In this document: piece by piece, positions 51,859 through 60,523 of the stretch
Position numbering within the stretch: position 1 is the stretch's first letter
Layout of the letters: every line of letters begins with the position of its first letter
Assembly: GCF_003231305.1 (NCBI RefSeq)
Contig: NZ_QKVM01000029.1
Span: forward strand, 1 to 64,000
DNA from: Pseudomonas sichuanensis
GTDB lineage: Bacteria; Pseudomonadota; Gammaproteobacteria; Pseudomonadales; Pseudomonadaceae
DNA length: 64,000 nt
Reading direction: 5' to 3'
Notes under the pieces: model-generated
Seen by the model: only the letters and a program-made list of their open reading frames with translations
Told to the model about the DNA's origin: nothing
Database searches by the model: none
Program-made: the position numbers and the translations under genes

Positions 51859-52632
51859 ATGGCATTCGAAACCATCCTGTTGGACATCCACGGCAAGGTC
51901 GGCCTGATCACCCTCAACCGCCCGCAGGCGCTCAACGCCCTGAACGCGCAGATCGTCGGCGAGATCAACCAGGCCCTTGACCAGCTCGAGCGTGACCCGA
52001 ACATCGGCTGCGTGGTGCTCACAGGCTCCGCCAAGGCCTTCGCCGCCGGCGCCGACATCAAGGAAATGGCCGATCTGAAGTACCCGCAGATCTACGTCGA
52101 AGACCTGTTCAGCGACGCCGACCGCGTCGCCAATCGGCGCAAGCCGATCATCGCCGCAGTGTCCGGCTTCGCCCTGGGCGGCGGCTGCGAGCTGGCGATG
52201 ATGTGTGATTTCATCCTGGCCGCCGACAACGCCAAGTTCGGCCAGCCAGAAGTGAATCTGGGCGTGCTGCCGGGCATGGGCGGCACCCAGCGCCTGACCC
52301 GCGCGGTGGGCAAGGCCAAGGCCATGGAACTGTGCCTGACCGGCCGCCTGATGGGGGCCGAGGAAGCCGAACGTGCAGGCCTGGTGGCGCGCATCGTGCC
52401 GCAGGCCGAGTTGCTGGAAGAGGCGCTGAAGGTGGCCGCGACCATTGCCAGCAAGTCGATCCCGGTCAGCATGATGGTCAAGGAGAGCGTCAACCGCGCC
52501 TTCGAAGTGACCCTGAGCGAGGGCGTGCGTTTCGAGCGCCGGGTGTTCCATGCGGCGTTCGCCACCGAGGACCAGAAGGAAGGCATGGCGGCGTTCATCG
52601 CCAAGCGCGAGGCGCAGTTCAAGGATCGCTGA
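51859..52632 (+). CDS. fadBx: Enoyl-CoA hydratase, FadBx-like
   Basis: This 257-residue crotonase hydrates 2-enoyl-CoA. Both catalytic Glu motifs are present (SGFALGGGCELAMMCD and FGQPEVNLGVLPGMGGTQRL), along with the oxyanion-hole AFAAGADIKEM. The ATG at 51859 is the family start, with AAGGAG upstream. It closes the five-gene operon and is convergent with the third giant gene; a strong hairpin separates them. Confidence 0.94.
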   Translation: MAFETILLDIHGKVGLITLNRPQALNALNAQIVGEINQALDQLERDPNIGCVVLTGSAKAFAAGADIKEMADLKYPQIYVEDLFSDADRVANRRKPIIAAVSGFALGGGCELAMMCDFILAADNAKFGQPEVNLGVLPGMGGTQRLTRAVGKAKAMELCLTGRLMGAEEAERAGLVARIVPQAELLEEALKVAATIASKSIPVSMMVKESVNRAFEVTLSEGVRFERRVFHAAFATEDQKEGMAAFIAKREAQFKDR

Positions 52633-52639
52633 GGACGGG

Positions 52640-52665
52640 AACGGGCGCCGCAGCCGGCGCCCGTT
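52640..52665. terminator. Convergent hairpin after fadBx
   Basis: AACGGGCGCCG (52640-52650) and CGGCGCCCGTT (52655-52665) form a perfect 11-bp stem with loop CAGC. The stem lies between the stops of fadBx and the minus-strand giant gene, so it could act in both directions. The following T-run is weak. Confidence 0.6.
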
Positions 52666-52668
52666 GCA

Positions 52669-55600
52669 TCAGAGGCTGAAGAAGAATCGGCTCGCTGCGG
52701 CCAGCGTGATGGGTGAGCGGTAGACCTCGACCGGCCGACCCGTGGCGACGTCCATGACCATCTGGCCCTTGAAATGGCGTTGTTCGGCTGTTTTCAGGTG
52801 GCCGGCGAGGAACTGGGGTTTGGCTGTTTCCTGCGCGGGATAGTGGAAGTGCGCGTACCACAGGTCGCGGCCCTGATGGCGGATGACGTATTCGTCCAGG
52901 TAGTCGGCGGGCCGCCCCTTGACCTTCGCCAGGCGTGTGCGAGCCCCCAGGGCATGCACGGTCACTTCATGATTGTCGATGAGGTACTGCAGCTCACCCA
53001 TGCGCGGCTTCTGGCTCAAGGCGGCCCGGATGCGCAAGGCCTTGGCCTGGCTCTGCAGGACCATGGCCAGGTCATTCAGCGTTTTGCCGACCCGTGCTGC
53101 ATCCTGGCCGCCGCTGACCTCGTCAGTGGCGTTGTCGGCGGTCAGCCTTCGTTCGATGGCATCGACACGTTCTGTCAACCGTTGCCCATGCAGCATGAGT
53201 TCGTCGTGGATCTCCACGGGCAGGTAGCGCTCGCTGGGGCTGCCCTGCAGGCGATTGAGGGTTGCCCGGGCGTTGTCCATGAGTGCCTGGCTGCCTTTGA
53301 GCAGGCGCTTCAGGCTGTCATTGGCTTTCGGTCGTGCAACGGGGGCTGGCAGGACTTCGACCCAGTCGCCGTGGTCCTGCCGGTAGGTGCGTTTGCGGCC
53401 CTCCGGCCCCGGCGCCTCGATGTCGACGGTCGTCTCATCGCCCGCACGCGGTACCCCCAGCAGCACCCCGTGTTCCTCGGTTTCGATCAGCCCGGGTGCT
53501 TGCTCGCGCAAGCGTGAGAGTGTCGTGGTGGGTGGGTAGTCCGGGTACTCGGCCAGTTCGCTGCTGACCGTCGCCTGGATGTACGCCAGGTCCTGTTCGA
53601 TAGGGGCCAGCAAGGCCGTCGACGCCCTGTCCGTCGACAGTGTCTTGAAGTTGCCCAGTTGCCGGTCGGCCTGGGCAAGCCACTCATTGGCGCTTTTGAG
53701 CAGGCGTTTGGCCAGTTCGTCGCTCGGCTTGGACAGCGCCGCCAATTGTCGCCGCTGGGCAATGACCAGGCTGATGTTGTCGTTGGCCAGCTTGAGCCAG
53801 AATCCGCCGTTCCTGGGCTCGCTGGTTTTGAGCGGGTGGAAGGCGAACAGCCGGTTGAAGTGGTTTTCCAGGCGCATGTAGCGGCAGGTGATCGGGCTCT
53901 CGGCGCTGGGCCATCCGCGCTCGAGGCTGTCGAACATTGCCTGGATGCGGTCCTGGCCACGGTTGGTCAGCTTCTTCAACTGGGCATGAATGTCGTGCAT
54001 CGCATCGGCGTTGATCACCAGCTCGTCGAGCAGGGGCGAGATTTCGGCCAGGCGTCGGCTGTAGATGAGCAGATCCGCAGGGCTCATGCGGGTTTCGTTC
54101 TGACCGATGAAACGCATGAGCTGCGCGCGCTTGGGTGCAATCAACTGATGCAGCGTGGCGTTGATCATCTGCTCGCTGAAGGCGCGTTGGGTGAGGGCGT
54201 TGGCACGTTCCAGTTTGAAGCCGTCGCGTACCTCCAGCGCGTTGCGCTGGTTGAGGCGCTCCAGATGGGCCTTCCAGTGCAGCGAAGCGGTCTGGCAGGT
54301 GTGCAGGTGCTTGCGCAGGTCGGCCTCGGGCACGTCGTCTGCGAAGCTCGACGCGTCGATGCGCATGCGCCGCAGCTGTTCCAGCCCTTGCTCGACATCG
54401 TGCGCAAGGGTGCGGTCGAGTTCGATCAATGCCTGTCTGTTCGCTTCGCGCAGCCTGGCAATGCGCGAGGTCGTGGGCATGCCGCCCAGCAGGCGCAGGC
54501 GCAGGTCGATGCCCCATCGACCAGCTTCGTCACGTCGCAGCCAGGGGCCAGGGAGCTGCTCCGGCGAATCACCGACGATCCTGGGCTGGCCGCCGGGTTC
54601 GTCCAGCAGTACGCGATAGGCCTTGCCATCGAGCAGTACGTAGAAGTGCTCGTCAAGCAGGTGCAGTCCGGCCAAGGCCCCGTGGGGAATAGGCTCGCCA
54701 AGGCTTTGCGCCAGCGTACGGGAAGACAGGGCATTGAGTGCCCGACGTTGCGCCTGGCTGAGCTTGCCGGCCGGCTGCGCCCAACTGTAGTCGAGCACGC
54801 TGACAGGGACCGTGGTTTCCACCTGCGCGAGGGCTGGGGCCTGGGGGGATGGCAACGGTGGCGGCGGAACCTGGTTCTCTTCGCCTTCCTCCAGTTGCAG
54901 CTGTGCCGGCGAACCCGACAGCAGCAACAAGGCAAGGTTGAGCAACAAGTTGACCCAGGCGATGCGGTGTTCGGTCGGCGAGAGGCTGTCGTCGGTATCG
55001 ATGACCTGAGCCAGGGCGATCTCCATCTGGGCCAGCCAGGCAAGCCTGCCAGCCAGGCGTCCGGCGAACGGGAGCACGCTGTTGAACAGCAGCCAGCCGA
55101 ACGTGATTCGGCTTCTCCAGGTGGCTTCGTGGGTGGTCACGGCGTGTGCCTGGAAGTGCTGGATCGTTTCCTCGATGCTGGCCTGGTAGATGGCCTTGCC
55201 GATGTCATCGACAGCTGGCTCGGTGCTGAGCGTCACCGGGGCGGGTGTGCCGAAGGGGACGGCGAAGCTGTCGTCCAGCGGGTAGAACAGGTGGGGCTCC
55301 TGAAATCCGCCGTGGGCGTAGACCTTGCGGTCCGGCGCAGGCAGGCGCTGCAGCAGATCTTCCTGCAGCGCGCCGGGTGTGCCGATGGCGACCAGCAGGG
55401 CCAGGCGGTCGTCGTATTCCAGCAAGGGCTGTTCGTGCTGCGGGCGATACAGCAGGCAGACGCCGTTTGTGGGGCTGGCCGCTTCGATCAGCCAGGTGTT
55501 GAGCGGATGATCGGGTTCGGCATCCGCTCGCCTGAGCAGCCCCAACGGACGCATCACCCAGTGCGTTCGATCGTCAGGAATACGGGTGAAAATCTGCGCG

Positions 55601-57210
55601 ATGCTCAGCGCGCTGGCTTCGCTGATGCCCTCGCCGCGCAGGTGCAGCTCCATGGCCAGCGCGGGCAGTTGGCTGCGCAGTTGGGCGTCAAGCAGCTGTT
55701 CGCGTGCGTGCCGCTGTGCTGTGTCATCGAGCAGTTTTGCGCGTAGCAGGCGTGGGTAGGAGGCGCCGATATCGAGCTCGCTGACCAGGGTCTTCACATA
55801 GTGTTCGTTCAACCATGCGGGCAGCGGCTGGCCAGTGGATGAGGCCAGCTCCACCTTGCCGGGCTTGAGCAGCGCGAGGTTGCCGATGGCCAACTCGGCG
55901 AGGCTGAATGTCACGGTGTGGATCTCGCCACTGGTGAACGCCGTGTCCCCGACGGCGGCGCTGGAGGTGGTGACCTGGTGATTCAGAACCAGCACCTCTT
56001 CCGGCGCCAGGGCTTCGCCAGGATGGTCGACGGCCAGCCTGGCCCGAAGTTGCCGATTGGCGAACGCTTCTGCGCTGACGATGCCGTCGAGCCAGAACTG
56101 GCCATCGGCATCTTCGTAGCTCTGTGCGACGTCCACCAGCCTGCGGGCATAGAGTGCCTGGGCGGTGTAGGGGGCGTTTCGCAGCCAGTCGGGAAGTTGT
56201 TCGCTCAGGCGCTGGCGCTGTGTGCGCTCGGTGCGGTTGCACAGCTCCACCATCGATGTCAGACGGTCCAGGTCCCGGCCCAGGGCCAGCGCCAGGCCTT
56301 GGGCGTGATAATTGCCCGCGACGGTCCGCGCCACGTCGAGTTGCTGGCGCAGCAAGCCCAGGGCCTGTGCCGCGAATGGCTCCTCGGTCAGCGGCAGGAT
56401 GTGCAGGACATGGGGGACCGGGGTGGGCGTGGCCGGCCACAGGCGCTCGAGGATATCGACCATTACCTGGCGGGATGGAAAGACCAGCAGCTTGCCGACC
56501 AGGGTGAACAGCAGCGTGACCGGCGTGCCTGCAGCATCGCTGTTGTGCTCTATCAGCAAGGCGCTGCCCAGGTCGCGGTCGATCTTGCCGCTGGCGGACA
56601 GGTCGCTGGACAGGTGGCTGACCGAGGGCGAGGCGGTTTGCGTACCTGCCGTTTCGGGCGTCACCAGCAGGCGCTTGGCGAGGTCGATCATCTGTGGTCG
56701 CAGGCGACTCTCCTGCGTACCTATATCCAGTGCGTTGATGAACTGTTGGCGAAGATGTTCGGTGTACCACTGCCAAGGGGTCTGGCCGGTGATGTCGAAC
56801 CGGCTCCAGTAGGCCAGCAATTCTTCCTGATAACGATCGAGCATGAGCGGGCCGCAGTCGTTGATCAGCAATTCGACCGCGTGCAGGTCGAGGTCCACGG
56901 CCCAGCCCGGGTTGTCTTCGGCGTGAGTGCTGATGAAGTCCTCGCCCTCGGTGAGGTTGAGGGTGGCGCGGCGACAGAAGCGCTCGATCAACAGTGTCGA
57001 GAGTGGGCGTATCCAGGCGCGGGCACCGCGTGGGGGGCGACTGATCAGGTGGAGGCTCAGCGGATCGTGCGTGTCGTCTAGGCGGCGTTGTCGCCACTGC
57101 TCGGCCAGCAGTCGGGCCGCCACCTCGGTCAGCACGGGACGATCCTGGAAGCGCCGGGCAACCGTGCAGTCCAGGTCACTGAGGGCGATGAAGCGTTGAT
57201 GCAGGTCCAT
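52669..57210 (-). CDS. Giant toxin-like protein (dermonecrotic-toxin/DUF6543-like), no NEL domain
   Basis: This is a 1513-residue protein from the ATG at 57210, chosen because GGAG lies 7 bases upstream; an ATG at 57258 is less likely. Recognisable features are two hydrophobic stretches near residues 700-720 and 745-765, a Pro-rich linker after them (PPPPLPSPQAP) and a long helical C-terminal half. It lacks LRRs and the CxDS ligase motif of the two upstream giants but resembles other pseudomonad proteins labelled dermonecrotic-toxin-like. Catalytic residues were not recognised. It is transcribed towards fadBx. Confidence 0.65.
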   Translation of the reverse strand: MDLHQRFIALSDLDCTVARRFQDRPVLTEVAARLLAEQWRQRRLDDTHDPLSLHLISRPPRGARAWIRPLSTLLIERFCRRATLNLTEGEDFISTHAEDNPGWAVDLDLHAVELLINDCGPLMLDRYQEELLAYWSRFDITGQTPWQWYTEHLRQQFINALDIGTQESRLRPQMIDLAKRLLVTPETAGTQTASPSVSHLSSDLSASGKIDRDLGSALLIEHNSDAAGTPVTLLFTLVGKLLVFPSRQVMVDILERLWPATPTPVPHVLHILPLTEEPFAAQALGLLRQQLDVARTVAGNYHAQGLALALGRDLDRLTSMVELCNRTERTQRQRLSEQLPDWLRNAPYTAQALYARRLVDVAQSYEDADGQFWLDGIVSAEAFANRQLRARLAVDHPGEALAPEEVLVLNHQVTTSSAAVGDTAFTSGEIHTVTFSLAELAIGNLALLKPGKVELASSTGQPLPAWLNEHYVKTLVSELDIGASYPRLLRAKLLDDTAQRHAREQLLDAQLRSQLPALAMELHLRGEGISEASALSIAQIFTRIPDDRTHWVMRPLGLLRRADAEPDHPLNTWLIEAASPTNGVCLLYRPQHEQPLLEYDDRLALLVAIGTPGALQEDLLQRLPAPDRKVYAHGGFQEPHLFYPLDDSFAVPFGTPAPVTLSTEPAVDDIGKAIYQASIEETIQHFQAHAVTTHEATWRSRITFGWLLFNSVLPFAGRLAGRLAWLAQMEIALAQVIDTDDSLSPTEHRIAWVNLLLNLALLLLSGSPAQLQLEEGEENQVPPPPLPSPQAPALAQVETTVPVSVLDYSWAQPAGKLSQAQRRALNALSSRTLAQSLGEPIPHGALAGLHLLDEHFYVLLDGKAYRVLLDEPGGQPRIVGDSPEQLPGPWLRRDEAGRWGIDLRLRLLGGMPTTSRIARLREANRQALIELDRTLAHDVEQGLEQLRRMRIDASSFADDVPEADLRKHLHTCQTASLHWKAHLERLNQRNALEVRDGFKLERANALTQRAFSEQMINATLHQLIAPKRAQLMRFIGQNETRMSPADLLIYSRRLAEISPLLDELVINADAMHDIHAQLKKLTNRGQDRIQAMFDSLERGWPSAESPITCRYMRLENHFNRLFAFHPLKTSEPRNGGFWLKLANDNISLVIAQRRQLAALSKPSDELAKRLLKSANEWLAQADRQLGNFKTLSTDRASTALLAPIEQDLAYIQATVSSELAEYPDYPPTTTLSRLREQAPGLIETEEHGVLLGVPRAGDETTVDIEAPGPEGRKRTYRQDHGDWVEVLPAPVARPKANDSLKRLLKGSQALMDNARATLNRLQGSPSERYLPVEIHDELMLHGQRLTERVDAIERRLTADNATDEVSGGQDAARVGKTLNDLAMVLQSQAKALRIRAALSQKPRMGELQYLIDNHEVTVHALGARTRLAKVKGRPADYLDEYVIRHQGRDLWYAHFHYPAQETAKPQFLAGHLKTAEQRHFKGQMVMDVATGRPVEVYRSPITLAAASRFFFSL

Positions 57211-57439
57211 GGTAAGGCTCCGTTGATGTAAGACGTCATCAAACGGCACTGCGCGCAATCGTCGGTGTTAGCTAACTGCCACCTGCGCCTGCAGGAGGGC
57301 CTGGCGGTGGGGCGATGTGTTGCGGCATATTGCCCGCTGGCGCTTGGCAGGCGCGTCGGCGAGGGCTAACGCGGCACCAATGGGCGGATTCCTCGCTGTT
57401 TCGGTCAAATCCGCCGTCATTTCTGTTGCCCCTTGCCGC

Positions 57440-57469
57440 TTGGCACCTTAGACTTCCGCCCCCTGTAAA
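57440..57469 (+). promoter_or_regulatory. Candidate sigma-70 promoter of the dksA-like gene
   Basis: TTGGCA (57440-57445) and TGTAAA (57464-57469) are spaced by 18 bp, about 100 bp before the dksA-like ATG. Two mismatches from the consensus make this tentative. Confidence 0.35.
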
Positions 57470-57501
57470 AGAGTGCCGGTTGGCGCTTGAAGAATTCCGC
57501 T

Positions 57502-57521
57502 GCCGATGAGCCATCATCGGC
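57502..57521 (+). promoter_or_regulatory. Leader hairpin of the dksA-like gene
   Basis: GCCGATGA-GCCA-TCATCGGC is a perfect 8-bp dyad, extendable in RNA by a G-U pair, 45 bp upstream of the ATG. It has no U-tract after it, so it is not a terminator. It may be an operator or leader structure. The rest of the 355-bp gap (57211-57565) shows nothing else clear. Confidence 0.4.
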
Positions 57522-57565
57522 GGCACTCGAATCGCCCAAATGCACATTTTTTCATAGAGAAATCG

Positions 57566-57970
57566 ATGACCAAGGAACAGTTGCTGGCCATGTCGGCCGA
57601 TGACTACATGAATGCCGACCAACTGGTGTTCTTTACCAAGCTGCTGCAAGCGATGAAAGTCGAGACGCACGAGCGCATCGAACTCAACCGCACTGCCATC
57701 GAAGGCCTGGATACCCCGTCGGATCCGGCTGACGTGGCCTCGGTCGAGGAGGAGCGCACTTGGCTGGTCAACGCCATCGACCGCGATCAGCGCCTGCTGC
57801 CGCAGCTGGAGATGGCCCTGGACCGTATCGGTGACGACAGCTTCGGCTGGTGCGACGACAGCGGCGAGCCAATCGGCCTCAAGCGCCTGCTGATCAGCCC
57901 GACCACCAAGTACTGCATCGAAGCCCAGGAGCGTCACGAGCAGCTCGACCGCCACCAGCGGCAGATCTGA
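57566..57970 (+). CDS. DksA paralogue with degenerate zinc finger
   Basis: This is a 134-residue TraR/DksA-family protein. The coiled-coil tip motif DxxDxA is kept (DPADVA, residues 53-58), which in DksA acts inside the RNA polymerase secondary channel with ppGpp. The C4 zinc site is reduced to two Cys: Cys96-x-x-Ser99 and Cys117-x-x-Ala120. P. aeruginosa DksA2, also lacking a full finger, works under zinc starvation; this gene may be similar. I chose the ATG at 57566 (MTKEQLLAM) over an upstream ATG at 57506. Confidence 0.85.
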   Translation: MTKEQLLAMSADDYMNADQLVFFTKLLQAMKVETHERIELNRTAIEGLDTPSDPADVASVEEERTWLVNAIDRDQRLLPQLEMALDRIGDDSFGWCDDSGEPIGLKRLLISPTTKYCIEAQERHEQLDRHQRQI

Positions 57971-57987
57971 CACTCGGCGCACTGCGC

Positions 57988-58025
57988 AAGGCCCCACGGA
58001 GCGATCCCTGGGGCCTTTGTGTTTT
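57988..58025 (+). terminator. Rho-independent terminator after the dksA-like gene
   Basis: AAGGCCCC pairs with GGGGCCTT across a loop of about 14 bases and is followed by TGTGTTTT. It lies 18 bp after the dksA-like stop. Confidence 0.75.
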
Positions 58026-58133
58026 CTTGCCTTGCATCAAGCGTGAGCGTCATACATCCAAGGGACTATGGATAGTGGCGTTATGGTGGCGTTTAATGGC
58101 GTCACAATAACGACACGCGGACGGACCACGAAG

Positions 58134-59696
58134 ATGATGCGAGAAGGAACTCGGCTGGCTGTTGCCATCGCCCTGCTGCAGGGTGGCGTACTGTGCGCGC
58201 TGCTGATGGCCCAGGCTTACGCCGGGCTGGCGCTGTACCTGGCCCTGCCGTCGGCCCTGCTGGTGCTGTGGTTACCTCATCTGCGGCGCGCACCGGTAAC
58301 GACGCAGGTGGAGGCGGCTGCGCAGGACAATGACCTGATTGCGCAACTGGCCCGGGGCACCAGCCACAACGCGCTGTCGGCCGCGGCGGTGGCTTACTCG
58401 GTGCAGCAACTGGCTGCGCGGGTGCAGTCGCAGCTGGGCGCCGCCGAGGAGATCGTCGGCAGCGCCGAGATCATGATTGCCACCGAACAGGCCAGTGCCC
58501 AACTCAGCCACCAGGCCCTGGAAGCCGCACGTTCGGCCCATGGCAGCAGTGTCGCCGGCAGTGCGGTGTTGGCCGAGTCGATCCAGTGCATGCACGACCT
58601 GAGCCAGCGGGCCACCGCCAGCCGTGAGCTGATCGAGGCGCTGCACCTGCGCAGCGAGGACATTGCCCGGGTGACCCTGGTGATCCAGGCCATCGCCAGC
58701 CAGACCAACCTGTTGGCGCTCAACGCCGCCATCGAGGCGGCGCGGGCGGGTGAGCACGGCCGCGGTTTCGCCGTGGTCGCCGATGAAGTGCGCGGCCTGG
58801 CCGGGCGTACCGCCACCGCCACGCAGGAAGTGGGGCAGATGGTGGCCGATATCCAGGAGCGCACCGCCCAAGTGGTCACGCAGATTCGCGCGTTGGCCGA
58901 TGACCTGGGCAATGGTGTGGCGCAGGTGGAGCAGACCGGCGGGCAACTGGCGCAGATCGCCTGTCTGGCCGCCAGCGTCGAAGGGCAGGTCGGCGCAATT
59001 GCCGCGGGCACCCAGACCAATCGTACCCAGCTCGACACCCTGTTCCAGGCGGTGGCGCAGGTGCGCAGCGACCTGGCGGTGAGCGACCAGCAAACACGGC
59101 GCCTGGCCCAGGCCGCGGTGCAGATGGAAGGGCAGGTCGAGCACCTCAGCGAGCGCCTGGCCGAGGTTGGGCTGGACGCCTATCACCAACGGGTGTTCGA
59201 GCTGGCGCAAGGTGGGGCACGGCATATTGCCGAACGTTTCGAGGCCGATATCGAGCAGGGGCGGGTGGCGCTGGAGGATTTGTTCGACCGCCAGTACCGG
59301 CCGATTGCCGGCATGCAGCCGCCACGTTTCAGCACGCGCTTCGACCACTACACCGACACGGTGTTGCCGCAAATCCAGGAACCGCTGCTGCAGCATGAGG
59401 GATTGGTCTATGCCATTGCCTGTACCCAGCAGGGCTATGTGCCGACCCACAACAACGCCTTCAATCGGCCACTGACCGGCGACCCGGTACAGGACACGGC
59501 GCATAACCGCAGCAAGCGTACCTTCGACGACCGCACCGGCATTCGCTGCGGCAGCCATCAGCAGCGGGTATTGCTGCAGACCTACACCCGCGATACCGGT
59601 GAGTTGATGCATGACCTGTCGGTGCCGATCTACGTCAAGGGGCGCCACTGGGGTGGCCTGCGCCTGGGCTACCGCCCCGAACCCGGGCTTGATTGA
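58134..59696 (+). CDS. Methyl-accepting chemotaxis protein with C-terminal sensor domain
   Basis: The 520-residue chemoreceptor has only a short N-terminal membrane hairpin (two hydrophobic segments, about residues 8-50) and no large periplasmic domain. The signalling hairpin is clear (AIEAARAGEHGRGFAVVADEVRGLAGRT). Unusually, a folded region follows it (about 390-520), with GYVPTHNNAFNRPLTGD, NRSKRTFDDRTG and DLSVPIYVKGRHWGGLRLGY, resembling a Cache/PAS-like sensor at the C-terminus. Ligand sensing would be cytoplasmic. I chose the ATG at 58134; an adjacent ATG at 58137 is equally possible. Confidence 0.85.
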   Translation: MMREGTRLAVAIALLQGGVLCALLMAQAYAGLALYLALPSALLVLWLPHLRRAPVTTQVEAAAQDNDLIAQLARGTSHNALSAAAVAYSVQQLAARVQSQLGAAEEIVGSAEIMIATEQASAQLSHQALEAARSAHGSSVAGSAVLAESIQCMHDLSQRATASRELIEALHLRSEDIARVTLVIQAIASQTNLLALNAAIEAARAGEHGRGFAVVADEVRGLAGRTATATQEVGQMVADIQERTAQVVTQIRALADDLGNGVAQVEQTGGQLAQIACLAASVEGQVGAIAAGTQTNRTQLDTLFQAVAQVRSDLAVSDQQTRRLAQAAVQMEGQVEHLSERLAEVGLDAYHQRVFELAQGGARHIAERFEADIEQGRVALEDLFDRQYRPIAGMQPPRFSTRFDHYTDTVLPQIQEPLLQHEGLVYAIACTQQGYVPTHNNAFNRPLTGDPVQDTAHNRSKRTFDDRTGIRCGSHQQRVLLQTYTRDTGELMHDLSVPIYVKGRHWGGLRLGYRPEPGLD

Positions 59697-59780
59697 GCCG
59701 ATTTGTTGCCTCAGGTGCAACACAGCTCTACCTGCAGGGGCTTTTTCCCGCAGCGTGCAGCACGTATCATGGCTATATCG

Positions 59781-59792
59781 TTAGGTTGCTAA
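59781..59792. promoter_or_regulatory. TTAG-GTTG-CTAA dyad before a small gene
   Basis: A short AT-rich dyad lies 20 bp upstream of the 64-residue gene and overlaps where a promoter should be. It resembles MarR-type operator halves, but the regulator is unknown. Confidence 0.3.
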
Positions 59793-59811
59793 TTAAATTC
59801 CGGAGGGAATG

Positions 59812-60006
59812 ATGAATAGCCAAGTCGATGTGGCAGTGATGATCGGCACAGGTGTTCCAGCCTCTTTGCAGGCGTTGGGCAAGCGGGCGTGCTGGGTGGT
59901 GCTGGTCAATGGCGAACGGCGTGGCACCGCCTTTGCCAGCCGTGGCGAAGCGCTGGAGTGCCGGGCCGCCTGGTTGGCGCAGTTGGCGCGCAGCGAGGTG
60001 GCCTGA
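59812..60006 (+). CDS. Small conserved-type protein of unknown function
   Basis: This 64-residue protein (MNSQVDVAVMIG...) contains CWVVLVNGERRGTAFASRGEALECRAAWLAQLAR, a pattern seen in small pseudomonad proteins where a strand pair precedes an alpha-helix. GGAGGG lies 4 bases before the ATG at 59812; an adjacent ATG at 59809 is closer still. Convergent with the next small gene (5 bp apart). No function recognised. Confidence 0.6.
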   Translation: MNSQVDVAVMIGTGVPASLQALGKRACWVVLVNGERRGTAFASRGEALECRAAWLAQLARSEVA

Positions 60007-60011
60007 GGACG

Positions 60012-60209
60012 TCATCCTTCCAGGCGGCGGGCCAGTTCGCAGGCGTCCTGGTGGCGTTGGCGAAAGCCCCTGACCCTGCCTGTGGTGCTTTCGGTGATAT
60101 GGAAGAATGCGACACCAGCAGGCACGACGATGAAGCGCGCTTGGTTTGCAGGGGTGAAGTTGAAGGAAATGTGTTGCGCCTCTCGACGGATTTCAGTGTT
60201 TTCGGGCAT
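60012..60209 (-). CDS. Small protein of unknown function
   Basis: The 65-residue protein (MPENTEIRREAQHISFNFTP...) contains ARFIVVPAGVAFFHITESTTGRVRGFRQRHQDACELARRLEG, very similar in layout to the convergent neighbour (two strands, then a helix beginning near a Cys). AGGAGA lies 6 bases before the ATG at 60209, chosen over an upstream extension. Function unknown. Confidence 0.65.
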   Translation of the reverse strand: MPENTEIRREAQHISFNFTPANQARFIVVPAGVAFFHITESTTGRVRGFRQRHQDACELARRLEG

Positions 60210-60523
60210 ATTCGTTCTCCTGTAATGCGCGACCGAAGGCCAGGCCTGTTTCTTTGAGGGGCCTGTCGCTGGCTGTCGCATCTGTTCTGGCAGTTTTGAT
60301 GTCAGACATTACGGTTCCCATTAAGGAATCACGCCAAAGCTTATCCCGCGCGCCCGAACGATAGTTGAGTGAAGCATTTCCTGGTTATCGCTCGGCCCGT
60401 CTCGCGTGGATATTCCATGGCGTGGTTGCGAAGTCCTGTGGACGTTGACTTGAAAAGGCTGGCACCTGGCGCGACACCGCGGCCGGGTGATGGCCTGTAG
60501 TAATTGATGTGAGGAGCTCTTCA
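60210..60523. other. 314-bp divergent intergenic region
   Basis: It lies between the minus-strand 65-residue gene and the plus-strand gene at 60524 and must hold both promoters. A TGTC-A-GACA dyad is visible near 60300. No confident -35/-10 pair or gene is seen. Confidence 0.4.

Noticed and set aside
52669..57210. NEL-type ligase domain in the third giant protein
   Set aside because: The protein has no leucine-rich repeats and no CxD motif in a suitable C-terminal position; its Cys residues (for example in LHTCQTASLHW) lack the required context.
60460..60475. TGGCACCTGGCGCGAC as a sigma-54 promoter
   Set aside because: TGGCAC matches the -24 element but the -12 TTGC element is absent, so the match is not acceptable.
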